Below, one piece after another: positions 7,764 through 14,873 of a stretch of DNA of 64,000 nt. Below the pieces are notes generated by a model, which saw nothing but the letters and a program-made list of their open reading frames with translations, ran no database searches and was not told the DNA's origin. The stretch is from Prevotella sp. (GTDB lineage: Bacteria; Bacteroidota; Bacteroidia; Bacteroidales; Bacteroidaceae). Within the stretch, counting starts at the first letter, position 1, and every line of letters starts with the position of its first letter. A program made the translations under genes and the position numbers. The DNA lies in contig JAGAPR010000003.1 of assembly GCA_017623155.1 (NCBI GenBank), positions 143,093 to 207,092 of the forward strand, read 5' to 3'.

Positions 7764-8489
7764 ATGATTAAGACAATAAGATATTTTTTGATTATACTTC
7801 TTTGTTGCAACATCTTCATGTGTTGCAGTGATGATGATGATAATAATAACGGTACCGAAACATCCTTGTCTGCACTTGTTGGAAAATGGCGTCAGTCTTA
7901 TTATGACGGATATATCGAGATGACTTTTAATAAAGACGGTAGTGGTACGGAGTACGAAGAAGGCTACGCCCCCGGCGGATATTTAACTCATTTTGACTGG
8001 ACTTATAATGAACGAACCCGGAAACTCACGATAAAATACATTGACGATGATGAACTTGATACAGAAGTATATATCGTTAAAAGTATATCCCAAAGCCGTA
8101 TGATTCTTGAAGATGAAGATGGTGACACTCAGATTTGGGAAAGATACAGTTATGGAGACGAAGATGATGACAATAACGACGGAAACAAGTATTCTTCCGG
8201 CATAGTTGGAACATGGAGATACAGCTATGAGTCAAGCCATGGCGCAATGGAAGGGTATGTATTTATGACGTTTAATTCAAATGGAACCGGCGTTATGCGC
8301 GAGCAAGACGGTTCGTTCAGTGACGAATTGCGCTTTACCTATACTTATTCCAAGTCCACAGGCTCACTCATTTTGGATTACACAGACGGAGAACGGGAAA
8401 AATATACCGTTTTAAGTATCACATCAAATGAGATGAAAGTCTTGGATGAATACGGTGATTTAACGGTTCTGAAAAGAGTGAGACAATAA
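7764..8489 (+). CDS. Lipocalin-like lipoprotein with two repeated domains
   Basis: 241 residues. N-terminus MIKTIRYFLIILLCCNIFMC is a lipoprotein signal, followed by CSDDDDNNNG, an Asp/Asn-rich linker typical of surface-exposed lipoproteins. Two similar domains follow: LVGKWRQSYYDGYIEMTFNK (about residues 35-115) and IVGTWRYSYESSHGAMEGYV (about 150-240), each with G-W-R, a MTFN-(K/S)-x-G-(S/T)-G strand, and a closing IWERY or VLKRV strand. This is the lipocalin-like fold common in Bacteroidota. The acidic EDDDNNDGN linker joins them. Located 45 bp after the outer-membrane protein, probably same operon; absent from the second cassette copy. Binding partner unknown. Confidence 0.82.
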   Translation: MIKTIRYFLIILLCCNIFMCCSDDDDNNNGTETSLSALVGKWRQSYYDGYIEMTFNKDGSGTEYEEGYAPGGYLTHFDWTYNERTRKLTIKYIDDDELDTEVYIVKSISQSRMILEDEDGDTQIWERYSYGDEDDDNNDGNKYSSGIVGTWRYSYESSHGAMEGYVFMTFNSNGTGVMREQDGSFSDELRFTYTYSKSTGSLILDYTDGEREKYTVLSITSNEMKVLDEYGDLTVLKRVRQ

Positions 8490-8500
8490 AATACGATAAA

Positions 8501-8521
8501 ATCAGGACATTACATCCTGAT
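8501..8521 (+). terminator. Hairpin terminator after the lipocalin-like gene
   Basis: ATCAGGA/TCCTGAT stem with a 7-nt loop, 12 bp after the stop codon. Confidence 0.55.
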
Positions 8522-8553
8522 AAAAAAGACTGTTGTGAAACAGATTTTTCCTT

Positions 8554-8604
8554 CCTCCGGCCGACGATTAATAATTGAGTTTTTATCTGATACGCGGCCG
8601 GAGG
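8554..8604 (+). terminator. Conserved CCTCCGGCCG/CGGCCGGAGG hairpin, cassette copy 1
   Basis: Perfect 10-bp stem (8554-8563/8595-8604) around an AT-rich loop. Stem and loop are repeated almost unchanged at 10281-10331 after the second outer-membrane gene, marking the right end of each duplicated cassette. A further inverted repeat (AACACAG/CTGTGTT, about 8612-8676) ends in a T-run before cassette 2. Confidence 0.8.
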
Positions 8605-8694
8605 TTCTTTATAACACAGGCACATGCACCCATGTATCGCTGTCACTGCAAGGCAGTCGTATTCATGGGCTGTGTTGTTTTTTCGCCGAATATT

Positions 8695-8725
8695 TTTGAT
8701 ACATCGGTTTAATATAGTATCTTTG
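8695..8725 (+). promoter_or_regulatory. Promoter of structured RNA 2 (TTTG-N19-TATCTTTG)
   Basis: TTTG at 8695-8698 and TATCTTTG at 8718-8725 with a 19-nt spacer, the same as for RNA 1. Confidence 0.85.
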
Positions 8726-8730
8726 CCGTT

Positions 8731-8982
8731 GTAAAAAAGAGTGAAAACAAAGAAAACAGCGGAAAAGCGTTTCCCCGCTCTTTACTTATTATAGAAGATT
8801 TGGGACTTGAAGTCCTTGTTCTCACAAGTCGAATAACCGCCAAACTATTCAATACACGAGAACAAGTGACGAATTGGTCGGTGTCCTTATTGGGCGCGGT
8901 CTGCTCGTGCTTGTCGGTGTATTGCGGTTTACTTGGCGGTTGACCGGACTTGAAATAAGCAAGCGGTGGACCGGCCTTTTTT
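8731..8982 (+). ncRNA. Structured RNA 2 (paralogue of RNA 1), upstream of HTH gene
   Basis: About 252 nt, ending in the T-run 8977-8982. The 5' third is nearly identical to RNA 1. The long hairpin is kept although the sequence differs: CAAGTC/GACTTG (8825-8830/8947-8952), AACCGCCAA/TTGGCGGTT (8835-8843/8933-8941), AATACAC/GTGTATT (8851-8857/8917-8923), and the upper stem with the same single bulged A (8862-8873/8905-8914). At least four base pairs differ from RNA 1 on both sides at once. The HTH gene starts 47 nt downstream. Confidence 0.8.
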
Positions 8983-9029
8983 GTTGTTTCCCGACAAACG
9001 GAAATACCGTAACACTAACAACAAAGACA

Positions 9030-9245
9030 ATGATAAATATAGGACAGCGCATAAAAGAAGAGCTTGACAGGCAGGAAAGAAGCGTGAGCTGGCTGGCACG
9101 CAACCTCAACAGAAACCGTACGGCGGTATATCGCATACTGCACGGCAACAGCATCGACACCACTACACTGGCAAGCATATCTCGAATACTGGGCCACGAC
9201 TTTTTCAAAGAATTGTCGGACGATATCAACGGATGCGGATTGTAA
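9030..9245 (+). CDS. Small HTH (XRE-like) DNA-binding protein, copy 2
   Basis: 71 residues: MINIGQRIKEELDRQERSVS followed by WLARNLNRNRTAVYRILHGN and SIDTTTLASISRILGHDFF. It is the paralogue of the protein at 5616 and shares its helix-turn-helix. The frame is open further upstream, through RNA 2, but the ATG at 9030 matches the paralogue start; the extension would translate the RNA hairpin and is rejected. It sits in the order RNA, HTH, outer-membrane protein, as in copy 1. Confidence 0.85.
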   Translation: MINIGQRIKEELDRQERSVSWLARNLNRNRTAVYRILHGNSIDTTTLASISRILGHDFFKELSDDINGCGL

Positions 9246-9312
9246 CAAAAACGGTACATATATGTCGCGCTTTTGATACACTGTTTTTTATCCCGTTTGT
9301 ATGAAAAAGAGA

Positions 9313-9320
9313 TACCTTTG
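9313..9320 (+). promoter_or_regulatory. Promoter -7 element TACCTTTG, cassette copy 2
   Basis: Homologous to the TATCTTTG at 5897. It lies upstream of the 29-codon frame and the second outer-membrane gene. Confidence 0.6.
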
Positions 9321-9368
9321 CATCGGTAATTTAATAGTATTTATCATTTATTAAAACATAAGAAACCG

Positions 9369-9458
9369 ATGCAAAGATATTCAACGGCACTAATTCTGTT
9401 TCTCGCGGCCTGCCTGACGTTGATAAATATTCATATTATACAATACAAAACAGTTTAG
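9369..9458 (+). CDS. 29-codon hydrophobic ORF at the position of the lost beta-propeller gene
   Basis: Reads MQRYSTALILFLAACLTLIN then IHIIQYKTV, stop: a short hydrophobic, signal-peptide-like peptide. It starts where the beta-propeller gene starts in cassette copy 1 (both begin ...CCGATG after a homologous promoter and leader) and ends 30 bp before the outer-membrane gene. It may be the left-over signal-peptide region after a deletion, a leader peptide, or chance. Confidence 0.3.
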   Translation: MQRYSTALILFLAACLTLINIHIIQYKTV

Positions 9459-9488
9459 TTCAACAATTAATCAAAAACTTAAAGGATT

Positions 9489-10232
9489 ATGAAAACAATG
9501 AAATCTATTCTCGTCGCCCTGCTTTTAGCAGTGAGCGCAACAGCTTCGGCGCAGTTTACAAACACACACAAGAGAAGCTCATCGAAAACAGTTAAAACCG
9601 CCGGATGGGATTATTTCTACGTGCAATGGAACCCGAGTTCGTTTAATTTCGATATTGACGATGTCGACAATCAGTCGTTCACAGGCTTCTCAATAGGTTA
9701 CAACAAAGCGTTCGGTATCGCCAACAAAACTCCGTTGTTCCTCGAAGTGGGCGCTGCGCTGCAATATTCGCATTATACTGAAGACGGAAAAGTGCTGATG
9801 TATTTCTATGATGAAGATTATGAAGATATCGAATACGACGTTGTTGACGGCGAGGAAAAGTTCAACATGTTCTCCGTCAAAGTGCCGGTAAACCTTCTTT
9901 ATAAATTTGATATCCCCAACAGCTCGGTATCTTTGCTTCCTTTCGTGGGTGCGACCCTGCGTGGTAATATAAGCGCGAAGAAAAAAGTATGCGTTACGGA
10001 CGATGACTATGATTTGGATGGAATAGAGGATACGGAGTATGATTTGTTCGACAAGAAGGATATGGGAAGCAAAGAGAAATGGAAGCGTTTTCAGATTGGA
10101 TGGCAAATTGGCGTGAACGCGCACTTCGGCGAGAGCTTCCTTGTTGGCCTTTCTTACGGTTCCGACTTTTCGGAAATATGCCGGAAAACGAAAATCAACA
10201 CCACATCCGTCACTCTCGGATATCGTTTCTGA
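9489..10232 (+). CDS. Outer-membrane beta-barrel protein, copy 2
   Basis: 247 residues, the same length as the copy at 6976. Signal peptide MKTMKSILVALLLAVSATASAQ. Shared barrel strands include FYVQWNPSSFNFDIDDVDNQ, SFTGFSIGYNKAFGI, KVPVNLLYKFDIPNSSVSL, WKRFQIGWQIGVNAHFGESF and TTSVTLGYRF with a terminal Phe. Acidic loops (EDYEDIEYDVVDGEE and TDDDYDLDGIEDTEYD) replace different acidic loops of copy 1. It has an AAGGATT ribosome-binding-like stretch before ATG. It is followed by the duplicated CCTCCGGCCG terminator. Function unknown beyond an outer-membrane barrel. Confidence 0.85.
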   Translation: MKTMKSILVALLLAVSATASAQFTNTHKRSSSKTVKTAGWDYFYVQWNPSSFNFDIDDVDNQSFTGFSIGYNKAFGIANKTPLFLEVGAALQYSHYTEDGKVLMYFYDEDYEDIEYDVVDGEEKFNMFSVKVPVNLLYKFDIPNSSVSLLPFVGATLRGNISAKKKVCVTDDDYDLDGIEDTEYDLFDKKDMGSKEKWKRFQIGWQIGVNAHFGESFLVGLSYGSDFSEICRKTKINTTSVTLGYRF

Positions 10233-10280
10233 TATGGTAAATATCTGTAAATAGAACTGTCGTGAGACAGATTTTTCCTT

Positions 10281-10331
10281 CCTCCGGCCGTCGATTAATA
10301 ATTGAGTTTTTATCTGATACGCGGCCGGAGG
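10281..10331 (+). terminator. Conserved CCTCCGGCCG/CGGCCGGAGG hairpin, cassette copy 2
   Basis: Same stem (10281-10290/10322-10331) and loop as 8554-8604, followed by TTATTATTTTT. It ends the second cassette. Confidence 0.8.
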
Positions 10332-10383
10332 TTATTATTTTTCATACAGGAGCATTATCATATTTCACTCAAAGAGATGCACC

Positions 10384-10442
10384 AAGCGGCACACAAAGAG
10401 CGGCGGACGACAGTGGCCGACAATTCTCCGTGCCGCTTTTTA
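10384..10442. terminator. Inverted repeat AAGCGGCAC/GTGCCGCTT with T-run
   Basis: 9-bp stem (10384-10392/10430-10438) closing a 37-nt GC-rich loop and followed by TTTTTAT. Either a second terminator or the end of a short RNA. Confidence 0.55.
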
Positions 10443-10464
10443 TATGAACAAACACAGTAAAAAT

Positions 10465-10549
10465 CACAAATAACCGAACAAAACGCTCACAAATAACCGA
10501 ATAAAACGCTCACAAATAACCGAACAAAACGTTCACAAATAACCGAATT
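10465..10549. repeat. Tandem 23-bp repeat upstream of the DUF4143 ATPase gene
   Basis: 3.7 direct copies of CACAAATAACCGAA followed by CAAAACGCT, at 10465, 10488, 10511 and 10534 (partial). An inverted half-site, GGTTATT, lies at 10565-10571 within the promoter. It looks like an operator array for a DNA-binding protein, possibly self-regulation by the ATPase. Confidence 0.85.
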
Positions 10550-10561
10550 TCTATGTAAAAC

Positions 10562-10593
10562 GTTGGTTATTAGATTTTTTATAACTATCTTTG
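10562..10593 (+). promoter_or_regulatory. Promoter of the DUF4143 ATPase gene (GTTG-N20-TATCTTTG)
   Basis: GTTG at 10562-10565 and TATCTTTG at 10586-10593. The 23-bp repeats end 12 bp upstream. Confidence 0.7.
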
Positions 10594-10611
10594 CAAAGTA
10601 AAACAAGTATT

Positions 10612-11886
10612 ATGGCAGAGTATAAAAGGAGAATAGCAGACATACTGTTGGAGCATAAGATGCTTGGCAAAGGAGCCGTGTTGATAGAAGGTCCCAAATG
10701 GTGCGGCAAAACAACCACTGCAAAGCAATTGGCTAAGAGTGTATTGGATTTGGGAGACTCGGCGGTTTTGATACAAAGTCGGCAGATGATAGAGATAAGT
10801 CCGGGCATGCTCTTGAACGGTGATACACCGCGCCTTATTGACGAGTGGCAGGCCCTTCCCACAATATGGGACTCTATACGCAGCGAAGTAGACCGCCGCG
10901 GACTTCCCTCCCAATTCATTCTCACAGGCTCATCGGTACTTCCCAATGCCAATGAGACAGTACATAGCGGCACCGGCCGCTTCGCCCATATCATGATGCG
11001 CCCCATGAGTCTGTTCGAGTCCGGTGAATCATCAGGAACAATCAGTCTGCGCTCATTATTCGATGGCGAGGAAATCACCCCGCAAGAAAACCATCTTGAA
11101 GTTGAAGATATTGCCTATCTGACATGCCGTGGTGGATGGCCGTGGGCAACATTGATACCCGAAAAGGTAGCTCTCGATCAGGCATCCGACTATTATACTT
11201 CCGTCACAGATCGCGACATACAGCGTGTAGACAATATAAGGCGGAGTCCGGATCGTGCCCGGGCGTTGCTGCGTTCATACGCACGAAATATATCTCAGCA
11301 GGTGTCATACGCCACAATCCGCAAGGATATGTTGGCCAACGACACAAGCACTCTGGATGAAGACACCGTGGCCGACTATATACAGGCATTGAAAAAACTG
11401 TTTGTCATAGAAGACTTGAAAGCATGGAGCCCCAATATCAGGAGCAAAGCAGCGATACGTACCGGCGACACGAGACATTTCGTAGACCCAAGTATTGGCA
11501 TTGCAGCATTGGGGTTAGGTCCAAAAGACCTGATAAGCGATCTTCAGACATTTGGACTTTTCTTTGAATCCATGGCCGTGCGCGACCTTCGTGTATACGC
11601 CGAGGCTCTTGACGGAGAGCTTTATCATTACAGAGACAGTAGCGGGTTGGAGTGCGACACGGTGTTACACAGACACAACGGCACCTATGCGCTTCTTGAA
11701 GTAAAACTCGGCGGAGAACAGCGAATAGAAGAAGGAGCAACCTGCATGAAAGCTCTTGCCAATAAAATAGACACGAAACAAATGAAATCTCCGGCATTTA
11801 TGGCCATTATCACCGGTGTGGGGAAATATGCTTATCGACGCAAAGACGGGGTTTTCGTCATACCTATCGGATGCCTAAAAGACTAA
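10612..11886 (+). CDS. AAA+ ATP-binding protein with C-terminal DUF4143
   Basis: 424 residues from ATG 10612; a longer frame from a TTG at 10591 overlaps the promoter and is rejected. N-terminal ATPase domain with Walker A GPKWCGKTTTAK (about 25-36), Walker B-like LIDEWQALP (about 76-84) and sensor-like FILTGSS (about 102-108). The C-terminal DUF4143 domain holds DTVLHRHNGTYALLEVKLGG, a restriction-endonuclease-like core. Such proteins are widespread, often multi-copy, in gut Bacteroidota and their role is not established. A 23-bp operator-like array sits just upstream. No partner gene is seen. Confidence 0.92.
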   Translation: MAEYKRRIADILLEHKMLGKGAVLIEGPKWCGKTTTAKQLAKSVLDLGDSAVLIQSRQMIEISPGMLLNGDTPRLIDEWQALPTIWDSIRSEVDRRGLPSQFILTGSSVLPNANETVHSGTGRFAHIMMRPMSLFESGESSGTISLRSLFDGEEITPQENHLEVEDIAYLTCRGGWPWATLIPEKVALDQASDYYTSVTDRDIQRVDNIRRSPDRARALLRSYARNISQQVSYATIRKDMLANDTSTLDEDTVADYIQALKKLFVIEDLKAWSPNIRSKAAIRTGDTRHFVDPSIGIAALGLGPKDLISDLQTFGLFFESMAVRDLRVYAEALDGELYHYRDSSGLECDTVLHRHNGTYALLEVKLGGEQRIEEGATCMKALANKIDTKQMKSPAFMAIITGVGKYAYRRKDGVFVIPIGCLKD

Positions 11887-11954
11887 ATGACAACCATACT
11901 CCACTTTCTAATGCAAAAATGCAAAAGCATTTTTTTGCCGATAAAAGCAATAAA

Positions 11955-11988
11955 AAAATGCCGAACGACAACTGTCGTTCGGCATTTC
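11955..11988. terminator. Hairpin AAATGCCGAACGACA / TGTCGTTCGGCATTT
   Basis: Strong GC stem with CT loop, preceded by an A-run and followed by TTCCCTTT. It can terminate the ATPase gene and the opposing tRNA transcript. Confidence 0.85.
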
Positions 11989-11998
11989 CCTTTGACGG

Positions 11999-12072
11999 TG
12001 GGCCATCTAGGGCTTGAACCTAGGACCTCCAGATTATGAGTCTGTTGCTCTAACCAACTGAGCTAAAAGCCC
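11999..12072 (-). tRNA. tRNA with CAT anticodon (Ile2 or Met)
   Basis: Reverse strand begins GGGCTTTTAGCTCAGTTGGT. It folds into a cloverleaf: acceptor GGGCTTT with ATGGCCC, D-arm GCTC/GAGC, anticodon stem CAGA/TCTG with loop CTCATAA, T-arm CTAGG-TTCAAGC-CCTAG, discriminator A. CCA is not encoded. The acceptor start GGGCTTTTAGCTCAG resembles tRNA-Ile2 (lysidine-modified) more than elongator Met, but the choice needs identity analysis. Confidence 0.93.
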
Positions 12073-12105
12073 GACAAAATCATATTAGTGTTCTGATTTC
12101 GGGTG

Positions 12106-12137
12106 CAAAGGTACGTTTAATAAATTAAATATGCAAA
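12106..12137 (-). promoter_or_regulatory. Promoter of the tRNA gene (TTTG-N20-TACCTTTG)
   Basis: On the reverse strand TTTG (12134-12137), 20-nt spacer, TACCTTTG (12106-12113), about 34 bp from the tRNA 5' end. Confidence 0.8.
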
Positions 12138-12199
12138 TTTTTTATGTAAAAAGAAACTAAATATTTTTGCAATGGGCTGTTGTTACGTCCTTTTTTAAC

Positions 12200-12207
12200 T
12201 ACCTTTG
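12200..12207 (+). promoter_or_regulatory. Promoter -7 element TACCTTTG for the Ca2+ ATPase operon
   Basis: Divergent from the tRNA promoter, 30 bp before the ATG at 12237. It probably serves the run of genes to 20.6 kb. Confidence 0.65.
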
Positions 12208-12236
12208 CACTATCTTTCACGATAAGAATAACTTGC

Positions 12237-14843
12237 ATGACGAATAGGATGCGAACTAATTTGGATGATATTGATATGAGAAAAAACGGACTGACGGCTG
12301 CCGAAGTGGCGGAAAGTCGCGCCAAACACGGTGAGAACATACTCACCCCTCCCACCCGTGTATCACTCTGGCGGCTATATTTGGATAAGTATAACGACCC
12401 TATAATAAAGATATTGCTCGTCGCAGCGGCCGTTTCCTTGGGCTTGGCCTTTGTGGAAGGCAACTTCGCCGAGACGGCAGGAATATTCCTCGCCGTATTT
12501 CTTGCCACCACGGTGGGTTTTTATTTCGAGCGCGACGCGGCACGAAAATTTGACGTACTTACGGCCATCGGTGAGGAACAACCGGTGAAAGCCGTGCGCG
12601 AAGACACCGTATGCGAGATTGCCCGCCGCGATGTGGTGGTTGGAGACGTGATAATAATAGAGACAGGCGACGAAGTTCCGGCAGACGGCATACTGTTTGA
12701 AGCCACCGACTTGCAGATGGATGAGTCGGCACTGACAGGTGAGCCGATGGCCTATAAGAACACGGAGGCAGGCGAAGACAATGCCGCTTACCCGGCAAAT
12801 GTGGTGCTTCGCTCAACCATGGTGATGGGCGGCAGCGGCCGAATGACGGTGACGGCTGTCGGTGACAACACCGAAATAGGACACGTTGCCGGCCGGTCGA
12901 CGGAGATGACAGCCGTGAAAACACCGCTTAACACGCAGCTCGACAAGCTTGCTTCATTAATAAGTAAAGTGGGAACAGGCGTTGCGTTGTCCGCCCTCGT
13001 GATATTCCTGACACACGACATACTGACAAACCCGCTGTGGCACACATCCGACTACATCGGCATGACGGGCGTGGTGCTCAAATATTTCATGATGGCCGTC
13101 ACACTGATAGTAATGGCCGTGCCCGAGGGACTGCCCATGGCTGTGACACTCGCACTCGCACTTAATATGAGACGGATGCTCAAAAGCAACAATCTCGTGC
13201 GCAAGTTGCACGCTTGCGAGACGATGGGCGCGGTGACAGTGATATGCACCGACAAAACGGGAACACTGACACAGAACAAGATGCAGGTGGCAGAAATGGT
13301 GCAATCAGCCAATGACGAAACTGCACCGGACCTGTCGTTGGCCATCGCGGGGAACACCACCGCCGAACTGAACGGCGGCCGGGGAATAGGCAATCCCACG
13401 GAAATAGCTTTATTGTTATGGCTTGACGGGAACGGAGAGGATTATACCTCGCTGAGAAAAAACATCAATATCATCGAACGTCTTCCTTTCTCCACCGAAC
13501 GCAAATACATGGCCACGCTTTGCGATATAGGCGGCACGAGATGGCTGTTTGTCAAGGGTGCGCCGGAGATTGTGATGAGCCGATGCGCCATGACAGACGA
13601 GAAACGCACGGAAATGACAACCCGCCTCACGGCATTTCAGAACAAAGCGATGCGCACTCTGGCTTTCGCCTGCAAGAAAACCACGATGATGGATGTCGAG
13701 AACATGACTCTGCAAGGCATCGCCGCCATCAGCGATCCGTTGCGCCATGAGGTGCCAGATGCCGTGCGACGATGCGGCGATGCCGGCATTTCGGTGAAAA
13801 TCGTGACCGGAGATACGGCAGCCACGGCTGTCGAGATAGCACGGCAGATAGGAATAGTGGCGAGAAACAACGATGACAACCCCATAAACGAGAGGGAGAT
13901 AATCACCGGACAGGAGTTTGCCGCACTGTCCGACGAAGAGGCTTACGGGCGCACCGAAGAGATAAAAGTAATGAGCCGTGCGCGCCCTACGGACAAGATG
14001 CGCCTTGTAGACCTGCTTCAAAAGCGCGGTGAAGTGGTGGCCGTCACGGGCGACGGCACCAACGACTCACCGGCTCTCAACCACGCCCATGTGGGATTAT
14101 CGCTCGGCTCGGGCACTGCCGTGGCCAAGAACGCGAGCGACATGACACTGCTCGACGACTCGTTCGACAGTATTGTGAAAGCCGTTCAATGGGGACGCTC
14201 TCTCTATCGCAACATACAACGCTTCGTGTTTTTCCAGCTTATCGTCAACATCACGGCCCTGCTGCTTGTGCTCGGCGGCTCGCTGGTGGGCACCGAACTT
14301 CCCCTCACTATCCCGCAAATGTTGTGGGTAAACCTTATAATGGATACATTAGCGGCGATGGCTCTTGCCTCGCTGCCACCCGAAAGCGACGTGATGGACG
14401 AGCGTCCGCGAAGCCGCGATGCGTTCATCATAAGCCGGCCGATGGGTCGTGCGATTATCATCGTCGGCGTGCTGTTCTTTGCCGTGATGCTGACCATGCT
14501 CTACTACTTCGAGGTTGTGGCGGGTGTCTCGCCGGAAGAACTCACTGTTTTCTTCACCGTTTTCGTGATGCTGCAATGGTGGAACCTGTTTAATGCCAAG
14601 GCATGGGGCACATGCGAGTCGGCTTTCCGTGGTTTCAAAAAAGACAAAGGTCTTCTGCTTGTGCTCGCAATAGTGCTCGCAGGTCAATGGATAATAGTGA
14701 CATTCGGCGGCGAGATGTTCCGCACCGTACCGCTGTCGCCTGCCACATGGCTCGCCATAATGGCCGCCACGTCGCCCGTGATGATAGTAGGTGAACTGGC
14801 GCGAATGACAAACAAAAGAAAAATATCGTGTAAGTGCCTGTAA
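12237..14843 (+). CDS. Calcium-translocating P-type ATPase, PMCA type
   Basis: 868 residues from ATG 12237 (MTNRMRTNLDD); the longer frame from a TTG at 12180 spans the promoter. Cation ATPase N-terminal segment RKNGLTAAEVAESRAKHGEN; actuator motif LTGEP; membrane Ca2+ site PEGLP near residue 296; phosphorylation motif DKTGTLTQ near 338; nucleotide domain KGAPE; hinge TGDGTNDSPAL; and the M6 motif NLIMDTLAAMALASLPPE, all as in PMCA-type pumps. About ten membrane spans. It would export Ca2+ (or a similar divalent cation) from the cytoplasm using ATP. The ribF gene starts 30 bp after its stop, so it heads a likely operon. Ion specificity is inferred from family. Confidence 0.93.
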   Translation: MTNRMRTNLDDIDMRKNGLTAAEVAESRAKHGENILTPPTRVSLWRLYLDKYNDPIIKILLVAAAVSLGLAFVEGNFAETAGIFLAVFLATTVGFYFERDAARKFDVLTAIGEEQPVKAVREDTVCEIARRDVVVGDVIIIETGDEVPADGILFEATDLQMDESALTGEPMAYKNTEAGEDNAAYPANVVLRSTMVMGGSGRMTVTAVGDNTEIGHVAGRSTEMTAVKTPLNTQLDKLASLISKVGTGVALSALVIFLTHDILTNPLWHTSDYIGMTGVVLKYFMMAVTLIVMAVPEGLPMAVTLALALNMRRMLKSNNLVRKLHACETMGAVTVICTDKTGTLTQNKMQVAEMVQSANDETAPDLSLAIAGNTTAELNGGRGIGNPTEIALLLWLDGNGEDYTSLRKNINIIERLPFSTERKYMATLCDIGGTRWLFVKGAPEIVMSRCAMTDEKRTEMTTRLTAFQNKAMRTLAFACKKTTMMDVENMTLQGIAAISDPLRHEVPDAVRRCGDAGISVKIVTGDTAATAVEIARQIGIVARNNDDNPINEREIITGQEFAALSDEEAYGRTEEIKVMSRARPTDKMRLVDLLQKRGEVVAVTGDGTNDSPALNHAHVGLSLGSGTAVAKNASDMTLLDDSFDSIVKAVQWGRSLYRNIQRFVFFQLIVNITALLLVLGGSLVGTELPLTIPQMLWVNLIMDTLAAMALASLPPESDVMDERPRSRDAFIISRPMGRAIIIVGVLFFAVMLTMLYYFEVVAGVSPEELTVFFTVFVMLQWWNLFNAKAWGTCESAFRGFKKDKGLLLVLAIVLAGQWIIVTFGGEMFRTVPLSPATWLAIMAATSPVMIVGELARMTNKRKISCKCL

Positions 14844-14873
14844 GAAAGAAAGGAATTAAAAGACATCCATATT

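Noticed and set aside
5616-9245. Toxin-antitoxin modules formed by the small HTH proteins
   Set aside because: No partner toxin-sized gene follows either HTH gene; the neighbours are envelope proteins with their own promoters.
10465-10549. CRISPR array
   Set aside because: The 23-bp units are directly adjacent with no spacers and no cas genes; the same holds for the 22-bp array at 32895.
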